Shown: in pieces, positions 1 to 12,140 of the stretch
Layout of the letters: each line of letters starts with the position of its first letter
How positions within the stretch are numbered: position 1 is the first letter of the stretch
Source: Rhodospirillales bacterium
Lineage (GTDB): Bacteria > Pseudomonadota > Alphaproteobacteria > Acetobacterales > Acetobacteraceae
DNA: 52,162 nucleotides
Assembly: GCA_025351925.1 (NCBI GenBank)
Contig: JANXVC010000104.1
Location: forward strand, 1 to 52,162
Direction of reading: 5' to 3'
The notes under the pieces: generated by a model
What the model was told of the DNA's origin: nothing
What the model saw: the letters and a program-made list of their open reading frames with translations, nothing else
The model's database searches: none
Made by a program: the position numbers and the translations under genes

Positions 1-162
1 CGTCCGGCTCGAGCGCTCGAAAAGCGCCACGCCGAGCAGCGCCTCGAGCTTGCGGAGCTGCACGGAGAGGGTCGGCTGGCTGACGCCGCAGGCCTTGGCG
101 GCGCGTCCGAAATGCTCATGCTCGGCCATGGCGAGGAGATAGCGGAGATCACGCAGGTTCAT
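1..162 (-). CDS. oxyR: LysR-family regulator, OxyR-like, N-terminal part (runs off window edge)
   Basis: Reverse strand reads [54 protein letters not shown], a LysR HTH; divergent from katG. Confidence 0.85.
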   Translation of the reverse strand, partial: MNLRDLRYLLAMAEHEHFGRAAKACGVSQPTLSVQLRKLEALLGVALFERSSRT

Positions 163-183
163 GGCGCGGGGCGCAATGCTGTC

Positions 184-220
184 ATAGGCTGCATCTATCA
201 CGTTGATTGACGCATGAGGG
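184..220. promoter_or_regulatory. Putative OxyR binding site in the oxyR-katG intergenic region
   Basis: ATAG-N7-CTAT-N7-ATTG-N7-AGGG (184-187, 195-198, 206-209, 217-220), compared with the consensus ATAG-N7-CTAT-N7-ATAG-N7-CTAT. Confidence 0.6.
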
Positions 221-257
221 TTTCTTTTAACGTCGGTAAGACGCTAGACTGACTTAG

Positions 258-2657
<2,400 letters not shown>

Positions 2658-2909
2658 TCTCGGCGAATTGGCGTTCGGGCGCAGTTGGCGAGCCAGTTGC
2701 GCCCGGGTGCCGGGCCTGGGTCCGGTATCCGGTGCAACCAGTTCACTCCGTAACCTGCGGCCTCAACGGTGCACAGCGCGATCCATGCCCCTTGGGCGCC
2801 CGGCTGGTCTGCCATATATCTGGAGGTTCGGACCATGCTCAATTCTCTCCCGAAATCCATAGCAACGGTTTCGCTCACATTCGAGGCGACGATCAAAGGC
2901 TTCGTGTTG

Positions 2910-4280
2910 TCAGTCCTCGTTGGTGACGGTGGCCAGACGAGCCCGCACGCGGGCAGCGTCCTGCACGGCACGGTCCACCCACGGGCCGGCCGCCGCGACC
3001 GCGGGAGCAAGTTCGAAGGCCGGGGCAAGATCCACGCCCGCAGCCTCCGGATCTGCGGCAAGCACATCCTGGAGTAAAGTGCCTGTGCGGCGAACCTCGC
3101 CGGCAGCGCGTTCCACCAAGCCATGCGCGGCCTCGCGTCCCAGCTTCGCCCCAAGCCTTGCCGCAGCGGCATCAGCGAACAGCAAGCCCCGGGTCAGCGC
3201 CAGGTTGCCGCGCATTCGATCCGCATCGACCTCCAGCCCCTCGGCGAGCGTCCGCGCCTCGCGCAGCGCTCCGGAGAGCAGGCCGAACAGAGTTGGCAGC
3301 GCGTGCCACTCCGCGTGCCAAAGCCCGACGGGACGTTCGTGCTGCGCCGCCATCGCCGTGAACAGCGTCGCGACGTGTCCGGGCGCCGCGGATTGCGCGG
3401 CCAGGATCACAGTGCAGGAGACCGGGTTGCGCTTGTGCGGCATGGCCGATGAGCCGCCGCGGCCGGGAACGTAGGGCTCCGCAACCTCGCTGACCTCGGT
3501 CGAGCAAAGCTGCGCCACGTCGGTCGCCATCTTGCTCAGCGCGCCCACGACGCCTGCAATCCAGGCGCCCGCTTCGGCGACCCGGCCCCGCCGCGCATGC
3601 CACGCGAGTGGCGACGTCCCGAGGTCCAGCTCTCGCGCAAATGCGTCCAAGACCGCCGGCCCGTGCCCGCCTAGGCCCGCGAGCGTGCCGACCGGGCCGC
3701 CCAGCGAAGCCGTGAGCAGCCGTCGCCGGACTCCGGGCAGCCGGTCCGCGGCTTCGGCCACACCCGCCAGCCAGACGGCCGCTTTGAAGCCAAAGGTGAC
3801 CGGCGCCGCGTGCTGTCCGTAAGTACGGCCAACACAGGGCGTTGCACGGTATGACATGGCCAGCCTCGACAGCCCCGCCAGCACCGCATCCAGCTCGGCT
3901 GTGACAAGGCGGAGTGCGCAGCGCGACTGCAGGACGAGGGCGGTGTCTAGTATGTCCTGCGTCGTCGCTTCCTTGTGGAAGGCGCGCTCCAAATCCGGCG
4001 ATAAACGCTCTTGCACCGCCTTGACGAACGGTATGGTAGGCACGCCGGCCAACGCCGTCTGCCGGCCCAGCGCGGCCATGTCCAGGCTGCCGGGCGCCAC
4101 GTCCTCGACGGCAGCCGCCAAGCCCTCCGGCACAAGGCCGAGGCCGGCCTGAGTCCGCGCAAGCGCCGCTTCGGCTTCGAGCATCGCGGCAAGGCGAGCC
4201 TCGTCTGAAAAGCAAGCCTGCATCGCATCTGTCGCAAACAGCGGACCGAGCAGGGCAGAGTCGAGCGCAGAGAAGGTCAT
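2910..4280 (-). CDS. pcaB: 3-carboxy-cis,cis-muconate cycloisomerase-like protein (fumarase/aspartase superfamily)
   Basis: 456 aa; superfamily signature GRGGSSAMPHKRNPVSC; PcaB-like N-terminus. Confidence 0.85.
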   Translation of the reverse strand: MTFSALDSALLGPLFATDAMQACFSDEARLAAMLEAEAALARTQAGLGLVPEGLAAAVEDVAPGSLDMAALGRQTALAGVPTIPFVKAVQERLSPDLERAFHKEATTQDILDTALVLQSRCALRLVTAELDAVLAGLSRLAMSYRATPCVGRTYGQHAAPVTFGFKAAVWLAGVAEAADRLPGVRRRLLTASLGGPVGTLAGLGGHGPAVLDAFARELDLGTSPLAWHARRGRVAEAGAWIAGVVGALSKMATDVAQLCSTEVSEVAEPYVPGRGGSSAMPHKRNPVSCTVILAAQSAAPGHVATLFTAMAAQHERPVGLWHAEWHALPTLFGLLSGALREARTLAEGLEVDADRMRGNLALTRGLLFADAAAARLGAKLGREAAHGLVERAAGEVRRTGTLLQDVLAADPEAAGVDLAPAFELAPAVAAAGPWVDRAVQDAARVRARLATVTNED

Positions 4281-4307
4281 TGTGACCGGGTGAGTTAGGT
4301 GGGCGGC

Positions 4308-5141
4308 TTAGGTGACGGCGGGGAGGCCCAGCAGGGTGCGCGCCTCCATAGGCCTGGCCGCACGCCGGCCATGTCGCTCGATCGCCTGGACCGCAAGTCC
4401 AACCAGCTGCGCATTGCTGCCGGCGAGGCGGTCCCTTGAGAGGCGGATATTGTCCTCAAGCCCGGTCCGCACGCCGTCGCCGCCGCGCGCCAGCACCCAT
4501 TCCATGACCTCGGCCTGATACCGTCCGATCCCGGCCGCGGTCCATGTCGCCTTCGGCAGCTGGTGCCGCAACTCGCCCAGCATGAGATCCAGCAATCGCT
4601 CCTGCGCGGGCATGGCGTTCTGCACTCCCATGACGAGCTGCACATGCGGCCGTTCGTCCATCAGGCCCGCATCGACCAGGCGCCGCGCCCCGTGCAGGTG
4701 GCTCAGGTCGAACACTTCGATCTCCGGCCGCACCGCATTGTCGCGCATCCGCGTCGCGAGGTCAGTGACCAAGACTGCGGAGTTTTCATAGACGATGGTT
4801 GGGAAATTGACCGAACCCGTCGAAAGCGAGGCCATGTCCGGCCGCAGGTCGAGTGCATTACCGCGCAGCGAGGGGTCGCGTCCGCGCCCGCCGGTCGAGA
4901 ACTGCACGATCATGCCCGGGCAGTGCTTGCGGACGCCTTCCTGCACCTGGGCGAACAGCGCCGGGTCGCTGCTGGGGCTTTCGTCGGGGTTGCGGACGTG
5001 GATGTGCACCAGCGCGGCGCCGGCCTCATAGGCCGCCTGAGTGCTCTCGACCTGCTCCGCAGGCGTGGTCGGGACGGCCGGGTTGTCCTTCTTGCGCGGC
5101 ACAGAGCCGGTGATGGCAACGGCAACGACGACTGGGTTCAT
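4308..5141 (-). CDS. 3-keto-5-aminohexanoate cleavage family protein (BKACE)
   Basis: AITGSVPRKKDNPAVPTTPAEQ, GAALVHIHVRN and MIVQFSTGGRGRD motifs. Confidence 0.9.
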   Translation of the reverse strand: MNPVVVAVAITGSVPRKKDNPAVPTTPAEQVESTQAAYEAGAALVHIHVRNPDESPSSDPALFAQVQEGVRKHCPGMIVQFSTGGRGRDPSLRGNALDLRPDMASLSTGSVNFPTIVYENSAVLVTDLATRMRDNAVRPEIEVFDLSHLHGARRLVDAGLMDERPHVQLVMGVQNAMPAQERLLDLMLGELRHQLPKATWTAAGIGRYQAEVMEWVLARGGDGVRTGLEDNIRLSRDRLAGSNAQLVGLAVQAIERHGRRAARPMEARTLLGLPAVT

Positions 5142-5428
5142 GATGATTGTTCCTCCCTGGCTTCAGACGTCGAAGAACACCGTCTCACGCTCGCCCTGCG
5201 GATGGGTATCGAAATCATAGGTCGGCACGCCGGGTTCTCCCGTCCGTGCCGACGGCGTGCGCGATCGAACATCGGGAGCGTGTCAAGCTTGGGTATATTG
5301 GTCGATCAGGGTCCATCAGGCGAAAACCTTGGTCGTTGCCCTCCCGCTCGTAAAGGGGGGCGTGTGCGCTTCCTGAATGCCGCTGCCAATTCGCCCAAAA
5401 ATGCCGGAAATAAACGACAGCGTCGTCA

Positions 5429-6331
5429 TTGAAGCCAACAGATCGGCAATCACGGGTACTCGGGCCCATAGGGATGCATATTCGCCATTTTGTCTCTGTT
5501 CCCTGTGCTCGCCGTTGCGGCGATGCCGTCGGCAGTGCCATGGTGAAATCGGCCTACTCCTCGGGCAAGCCGTCCTATGGCGTAGGCGCCCGCAACGTTC
5601 CCGTCGTGATCGACCGCGGCGTGGACCTGCAGGACGCCGCCGCGATGATTACCGCGGGCGCCGCCTTCGACAACGGCATCATCTGCTCGCACGAGCAGTT
5701 CGTGCTCACCCCGGAGAAGCACTACGAGGCGACGATCGAAGCCTTCCTCGCGACCGGCAAGGTGTTTTTCACCGCCGACGAGGCGTAAGTGGAGCGGGTG
5801 CGTCAGGTTGTTTTCCACAATGGCCACTTGAACAAGGACATGGTCGGCCAGTCCGCGCAGGAGATCGGCGCCAAGGCGGGCCTCGATGTCCCCGCCTCCG
5901 CCCGCATCATCCTGGTGCCAGCGGACGGCGCCGGCACCGCTGATGTGCTCGCCAAGGAGAAACTGTGCCCGGTAGTCGCCATCCGACCTTATACGACGTT
6001 CGACGACGCCGTCGCCAAGGCGAGGGCCAACCTGCTGGTCGAGGGCGCTGGGCACTCGGCGGCGCTGCATTCGCACACCCCCGAGCACATCCGCACCATG
6101 GGCCTGGCGCTGCCCATCAGCCGGCTCGTGGTCAACCAGGCCTCGTCGCTGACGACCGGCGGCTCGCTGACCAACGGGTTCGCGCCGACGACCACGCTCG
6201 GCTGCGGCTCGTGGGGCGGCAACTCGATCTCGGAGAACCTCGACTACAAGCACCTGATGAACGTGTCGCGCATCGGCGACGTCATAGCCCACCGCAAGGT
6301 GCCGACCGACGACGAGATCTGGGCGATATAA
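5429..6331 (+). pseudogene. Acylating aldehyde dehydrogenase remnant (sulfoacetaldehyde dehydrogenase-like), 5'-truncated, with an in-frame TAA
   Basis: ORFs 5429..5788 and 5789..6331 are in the same frame, separated by one TAA; homology begins near SAMVKSAYSSGKPSYGVGARNVPV and the N-terminal NAD-binding half is missing. Confidence 0.8.
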
Positions 6332-6462
6332 GATTTGGGCGGCGACGGACGGGGAAGCGCTTCGTGCAGCCGGCAGACTCGTCTAACCATACAGTCTAAT
6401 TATGCTAACTTGTGCTCAAAGAATGGAGACAGGGCATGGGCATTGAGACGACGTCTGGGTAA

Positions 6463-7170
6463 GGCCGGCGCGGCAGGTTCGACAAGGAACGGACCCGGCA
6501 AGGCATCCTGGACGCTGCGCGCGAGGAATTTGCGGAACACGGGCTTTCCGGCGCGCGCGTGGAAGCGATTGCGGCGCGCACCAACACCGTCAAACGAATG
6601 ATCTACTACTATTTCGGCAGCAAGGAGGGGCTGTATCTTGCCGTGCTCGATCAGGCCTACGCGGCTATCCGTGAGGCCGAGAAGCAGCTGGGCCTGCTTG
6701 GCTTGCGGCCTGTCGAGGCCATCCATCGCCTGATTGGCTTCATGTTCGACTATCAGGAGGCAAACCCGGGCTTCATTCGCCTGGTAAGCATCGAAAACAT
6801 CCACAATGGCGCGCACATGGCGCGGTCCGAGACGATCCAGCGGCTCAACAGCGCGGTGGTAGAGACGCTGGCCACCATCCTGGAGCGAGGCCGGAAACAG
6901 GGTGTGTTTCGCGACGACGTGGACGCGGTGGACGTGTACATGCTGATCAGCGCGTTCTGCTTCTTCCGGGTTTCGAACCGCCATACCTTCAGGCTGTCGT
7001 TCGGACGTGACCTTTCGGACCCGGCGCTGCGGAGCCGGCACAAGCGGCTGATCGCGGACGCAGTTCTCCGCACCTTGGAATACCGCAAGGAAACGATGGG
7101 TAGAGACACCGAGGAGGATGAGAAAACCGTAGCCGAGAAGAAGGAAGGCCGTCGCCGCGCTGCGGCCTAA
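6463..7170 (+). CDS. TetR/AcrR-family regulator; in-frame stop between ATG 6436 and the HTH
   Basis: DKERTRQGILDAAREEFAEHGLSGARVEAIAARTNTVKRMIYYYFGSKEGLY is a TetR HTH; ATG 6436 gives MGIETTSG then TAA at 6460-6462. Confidence 0.8.
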   Translation, partial: GRRGRFDKERTRQGILDAAREEFAEHGLSGARVEAIAARTNTVKRMIYYYFGSKEGLYLAVLDQAYAAIREAEKQLGLLGLRPVEAIHRLIGFMFDYQEANPGFIRLVSIENIHNGAHMARSETIQRLNSAVVETLATILERGRKQGVFRDDVDAVDVYMLISAFCFFRVSNRHTFRLSFGRDLSDPALRSRHKRLIADAVLRTLEYRKETMGRDTEEDEKTVAEKKEGRRRAAA

Positions 7171-7205
7171 CGACGGCCGTCAATATGGCTGAAGGAGGCA
7201 ACAAC

Positions 7206-8335
7206 ATGAAAATCAGAGCTGCGGTCCTGGACCGCATGGGCGCCGAGACCCCTTATGCCGTGAGCAAGCCGCTGCGCATCGCAACGGCCGAACTGGACGG
7301 GCCAGGCCGGGGCGAGATCCTGGTACGGATCGCGGCGGCCGGACTGTGCCATTCGGACCTGTCGGTCATCAACGGCGACCGCCCGCGGCCGATGCCGATG
7401 GCGCTCGGGCACGAGTCGGCGGGCGTCGTCGAGACGGTGGGCGAGGACGTGCCGGACCTCGTGCCGGGCGACCACGTCGTCATGGTGTTCATGCCGTCCT
7501 GCGGCCACTGCCTGCCCTGCGCCGAGGGCCGTCCGGCGCTGTGCGAGCCCGGCGCCGCCGCCAACGGGGCTGGCACGCTGCTGTCCGGCGCACGGCGGCT
7601 GCATTGCGACGGGGTGGAACTCAACCATCATCTCGGCGTCTCGGGTTTTGCCGAATACGCCGTGGTGTCCCGCCGCAGCATGGTGAAGATCGACCGTGAC
7701 CTGCCGCTCGAAGAGGCCGCGCTGTTCGGTTGCGCAGTGCTGACGGGCGTGGGCGCTGTGGTGAACACGGCTGGGCTGCGGCCGGGCCAGACGGCGGCGG
7801 TGATCGGGCTGGGCGGCGTCGGCCTCGCTTCCGTACTGGGCGCCCTCGCGTCCGGCGCGCGCCAGGTAGTGGCGATCGATCTGTCGGACGACAAGCTGGG
7901 CCTCGCCCGGCAGATCGGCGCGACCGACACGGTGAACGCCCGCGACCCGGACGCGGCTGAGCAGGTGCGCGGCCTCACAGGCGGAGGTGTTGACTTCGCC
8001 TTCGAGATGGCGGGGGCTTCCGGGCGATGGAGCTCGCCTACAAGATCACCCGGCGCGGCGGCACCACCGTGACCGCTGGGCTGCCACCGCCGGGCGCCAA
8101 CCTGCCGCTGCCGCTGGTGCAGCACGTGGCGGAGGAGCGCACGGTGAAAGGCAGCTACATCGGCACCTGCGTGCCGGTGCGCGACATGCCGCGCTATATC
8201 GCGCTGTATCGCGCCGGACGGCTGCCGGTGGACCGGCTGATGAGCGGCAAGCTGCAGCTGGAGGAGATCAACGAGGGCTTCGACCGCCTGCACGAGGGCC
8301 GGGCGGTGCGCCAGGTGATTGAGTTCGCGCAATGA
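7206..8335 (+). pseudogene. Zinc-dependent alcohol dehydrogenase (MDR family), frameshifted near 8020
   Basis: GHESAGVVETVGEDV and GLGGVGLASVLGA in ORF 7185..8072; C-terminus MELAYKITRRGGTTVTAGLP in ORF 8027..8335. Confidence 0.85.
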
Positions 8336-8382
8336 ATCCATCCTGAAGAAGCACGACCGGGCGACGCCCTGAGGAGCGGACC

Positions 8383-9996
8383 ATGAAGAACAAGATCGTC
8401 TCGGCGGCCGAGGCTGCGGCCGTTATCCGGGCCGGCGATACGGTCTCGGTGTCGGGCTTCGTGGGCATCGGCACGCCGGACGAGCTGCTGCTGGCGATCG
8501 AACGGCGGTTCCTGGACACGTGCGGGCCCACCGGGCTGACCCTGGTATTCGCGGCGGCGCCGGGCGACAGCAGAGATCGCGGGCTCAACCGCCTGGCGCA
8601 TCCGGGCCTGGTGCGCCGTGCGATCGGAGGCCACTGGGCGCTGGTGCCGAAGCTCGCGCGCTTGGCGCTTGACGATGAGATCGAGGCGTACAACCTGCCG
8701 CTCGGCTGCATCGCCCAACTGTATCGCGACATCGCGGCGCGGCGGCCCGGGCTGCTGTCGCGGGTGGGCCTGAGAACCTTCGTTGACCCGCGGCTTGGGG
8801 GCGGCAAGATCAACGGGCGCACCACCGAAGACCTGGTGTCCGTGGTCGCGGTCGAGGGTGTCGATTATTTGCTATATAAGGCGTTCCCGATCCACGTGGC
8901 GCTGATCCGCGGCACCACGGCGGACACGGCCGGCAACATCACCATGGAGCGCGAGGCGCTGACTCTCGACGTACTGCCGGCGGCGATGGCGGCGAAGAAC
9001 TCCGGCGGCCTGGTCATTGCCCAGGTCGAGCGCATTGCGCAGGAGGGCTCGCTCGACGCACGCCGGGTGCAGGCGCCGGGGGTGATGGTGGACTGCGTGG
9101 TGCTGGCCGAACCGGAGAACCACCGGCAGACCTACGGGACTCAGCATAACGGGGCGCTTTCCGGCCAGATCCGCGTGCCCACGGACCGGATTGCGCCGTT
9201 GCCGCTCGATGAGCGGAAGGTGATCGCGCGCAGGGTCGCGCTGGAGCTGCCGCCGGGCGGGGTCGTGAACCTCGGCATCGGTATGCCCGAGGGCGTGGCG
9301 GCGGTGGCGGCGGAGGAGAAAATTTTGAAATACCTGACCCTCACCGCCGAACCCGGCGTGATCGGCGGCATGCCGCAGGCCGGCCTTGACTTCGGCGCGG
9401 CGCTAAACCCGGATGCGGTGATCCAGCAAAACCAGCAGTTCGATTTCTACGACGGCGGCGGGCTCGACATGGCGTGCCTGGGTATGGCGCAGGCGGATGC
9501 GGAGCGCAACGTCAACGTCAGCCGCTTCGGCGGCCGGCTCGCCGGCGCCGGAGGTTTCATCAACATCAGCCAGAACGCGCGCAAGGTCGTGTTCGCCGGC
9601 ACCTTCACCGCCGGCGGGCTCGAGATTGCCGTCGAGGACGGCCGCCTGCGTATCGTGCGCGAGGGCCGCGGCCGCAAGTTCATCGAGGCAGTCGAGCAGA
9701 TCACCTTCAGCGGCAGCTATGCAGCCGAGACCGGCCAGGCGGTGTTCTATGTCACCGAGCGCTGCGTATTGCGTCGCACGGCCAAAGGCATGGAGCTGAC
9801 CGAGGTCGCACCTGGCGTCGAGATCGACCGCGACATCCTGGCCCACATGGGCTTCCAACCCATCGTGCATGACCCGAAGCCGATGGACCCGCGCCTGTTC
9901 CGCCCGGAGCCAATGGGCCTGGAGCAGCAACTGCTTGGCCTGGGTGTGGCCGGCCGCGTCGGCTCCGATGCCGTGCGGAACGGCGTTGGTGCATAA
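8383..9996 (+). CDS. Acyl-CoA:acetate/3-ketoacid CoA transferase (YdiF/propionate CoA-transferase type, fused alpha-beta)
   Basis: 537 aa; VVNLGIGMPEGVAAVAAEE and FINISQNARKVVFAGTFTAGGLE motifs. Confidence 0.92.
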   Translation: MKNKIVSAAEAAAVIRAGDTVSVSGFVGIGTPDELLLAIERRFLDTCGPTGLTLVFAAAPGDSRDRGLNRLAHPGLVRRAIGGHWALVPKLARLALDDEIEAYNLPLGCIAQLYRDIAARRPGLLSRVGLRTFVDPRLGGGKINGRTTEDLVSVVAVEGVDYLLYKAFPIHVALIRGTTADTAGNITMEREALTLDVLPAAMAAKNSGGLVIAQVERIAQEGSLDARRVQAPGVMVDCVVLAEPENHRQTYGTQHNGALSGQIRVPTDRIAPLPLDERKVIARRVALELPPGGVVNLGIGMPEGVAAVAAEEKILKYLTLTAEPGVIGGMPQAGLDFGAALNPDAVIQQNQQFDFYDGGGLDMACLGMAQADAERNVNVSRFGGRLAGAGGFINISQNARKVVFAGTFTAGGLEIAVEDGRLRIVREGRGRKFIEAVEQITFSGSYAAETGQAVFYVTERCVLRRTAKGMELTEVAPGVEIDRDILAHMGFQPIVHDPKPMDPRLFRPEPMGLEQQLLGLGVAGRVGSDAVRNGVGA

Positions 9997-10105
9997 GTCG
10001 GCCTTTTGACAAAACCTCTGCTGAGCCGGCGTCCGGACCATTCCCATGCTTTACCGGCTTCTGAAGTTGGCTGAGGTTGTGCGTAAACCAGGAAGGGTTT
10101 GCTTG

Positions 10106-10762
10106 ATGGACGAAGCCACATTGATCATTAGCAGCAAAAATTACTCATCATGGTCGCTGCGTGGTTGGCTCATCACTCGCATGTCTGGACTGCCGTTCAA
10201 CGAAAAAAGCATTGCGCTCGATGATGCGTCAACGCGTGAGGAGTTGCTGCTGCGGTCATCCTCGATCCTGGTGCCGTGTCTCCTGCACAATGATGTTTCA
10301 ATTTGGGATACGATGGCCATCGCCGAATACCTCAACGAGCTTCGGCCAGAGGCGCAGATGCTCCCGAGCGAACGCCTGCCACGGGCGCGCTGCCGCTCCA
10401 TCTCCGGCGAAATGCACTCCGGCTTCTCGGCGCTGCGCTCGTCACTTCCGATGAACCTTCGCAGCCGTCGGCCTGACTTTAAGGTATGGTCGAGCGCACA
10501 GGCCGATATCGAGCGCATCGCTTCGATTTGGCGTGAATGCATCGGGATCTGGGGCGGCCCATTTCTCTTTGGCCGGCAGTACACGGTGGCCGACGCGATG
10601 TACGCGCCAGTCTGCACGCGTTTCACAACCTATGACGTAAGGCTCGACGAGACCTGCACCGGCTACAAAGACCATATCCTCGCTTTGCCCGAGATGATCG
10701 AATGGACGCGCGCTGCATTGGACGAGCAGGGTGAGGTTTCGGAGTTGGACGTAGAGTTTTAG
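10106..10762 (+). CDS. Glutathione S-transferase family protein
   Basis: TLIISSKNYSSWSLRGWLITRMSGLPF thioredoxin-like N-terminus; IWDTMAIAEYL. Confidence 0.9.
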   Translation: MDEATLIISSKNYSSWSLRGWLITRMSGLPFNEKSIALDDASTREELLLRSSSILVPCLLHNDVSIWDTMAIAEYLNELRPEAQMLPSERLPRARCRSISGEMHSGFSALRSSLPMNLRSRRPDFKVWSSAQADIERIASIWRECIGIWGGPFLFGRQYTVADAMYAPVCTRFTTYDVRLDETCTGYKDHILALPEMIEWTRAALDEQGEVSELDVEF

Positions 10763-10863
10763 AGCATCGTCCGATCGATCTGCTCTTGCGAGCGGACAAA
10801 GATGCTTGTTAAGACAAAAGGCTAGAAATTTCTTCCGATCCACTTCGATCGGACAAAGCTCTA
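10759..10863. repeat. Intergenic palindromic repeat element (imperfect inverted repeats)
   Basis: TTAGAGCATCGTCCGATCGAT at the left; reverse complement TAGAGCTTTGTCCGATCGA at 10845-10863; internal related copy GAGCGGACAAAGATGCT. Confidence 0.65.
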
Positions 10864-10900
10864 GCGCACCAGTGGCCGCTCGGCTGAGCTCATGCGCGGA

Positions 10901-11829
10901 TCAATTCTCCGGCAGCCCCGCCCGCGTCAGCCAATTCACTACCGTGCCAATCTGCCGATGATCCATCAATGCGGGGGCATGGCCGCAGTCAGGAAACTCG
11001 ACCAGCTTCGCGCGTGGGCCTTGTTGCGTCATCGACCGTGCGATATCGCGGGTCAGCAAATCCGAATGCTCGCCCCGCAGCACGAGAACGGGGCTGCGGA
11101 TCAACTCCCATTGCCGCCACATGCTGACATTGACGAAAAACGCTGACTGAAACGCGCGGCCGATGCCGGGGTCGATCAGCAGCCGAAAGCGCCCGTCCGG
11201 ATCGCGGGCGATGCTATGTTTCGTGAGGTGATACCACTCGGTGTCCCCAAGACGCCCAAATGGCGCAAGCACCTCGCGGAAATAGGCCTCCGCTGCGTAG
11301 AAGTTCGCGAACGACTTCGGCATCCTTTGCACGTAGGAACCGAGACGGCTCAGCGTGTGCCAGGGGAGGAACGGCCCGACGTCATTGATGACCATGCGCC
11401 GGATCGGTGCCTTCGCGAGCGCTGCCAGATGGATGCCGATCAGCCCACCAAGCGACGTGCCAATCCAGTCGATCTCTGCAGCACCGCTTCGCGCCAGCGC
11501 TACAATCATGTCACTGGCATATTGCGGGAGGCCATAGTCGATCGGATTGGCCAGCCACCCGCTGCGTCCACGTCCAGCCAGGTCGGGCAAATGACGCGGT
11601 AGCCGTATTGCGCGAGCGCTACCGCCAGTGCGTCAAAATCGCGCCCTTGCCGTGTTAAACCATGGACGCAAAGCGCAACACGGGGAGCATCGGGGTCACC
11701 CCATTCCGTGTAGGCCATATGATGAAAGCCGGAACTGGACTGGCACATCACCTGACCAAATCGAGGCTCGATCCCGTTGACAAGCTCTGGCTCGCTCAGC
11801 AATGGCAGCTTGGTCAAACCACTCGACAT
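10901..11829 (-). pseudogene. Alpha/beta hydrolase, frameshifted near 11588
   Basis: ORF 11506..11829 ends its homology at YRVICP; ORF 10901..11590 resumes at PDLAGRGRSGW...GTSLGGLIG. Confidence 0.8.
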
Positions 11830-11940
11830 GCTGCCATAGCCGGACTCCGTGAAAGCAAGAGCGTCAGCTTAGGCCAAGCTGTGGAGTGATGTATATTGTA
11901 GGTTCGGCGGCCTTCCGCAAATCGACTGTCGCGATGCCAG

Positions 11941-12140
11941 CTGGCGCCAGAGAGCCACCGCGTTAGACGTGAGCTCAGTGCCCGTGTCAGCTTCGCTGCC
12001 ATGCCTCCGGCGGATCGCTTCGCGCTTTCCGTTGGCTTGCCGTGCGCCAAGACGAAATGGGCGAGCCCACGCGCCACCCGCTTGCCCGAGATCGACGTGT
12101 CCACAACCCCCGCCAGGCACTCGCGCGTGACGCCATCCAT
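11941..12140 (-). mobile_element. IS3-family transposase (OrfB/DDE) relic
   Basis: TRECLAGVVDTSISGKRVAR in one frame and DTGTELTSNAVALWRQ in another, both typical of IS3 OrfB; frameshifted and truncated. Confidence 0.7.
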
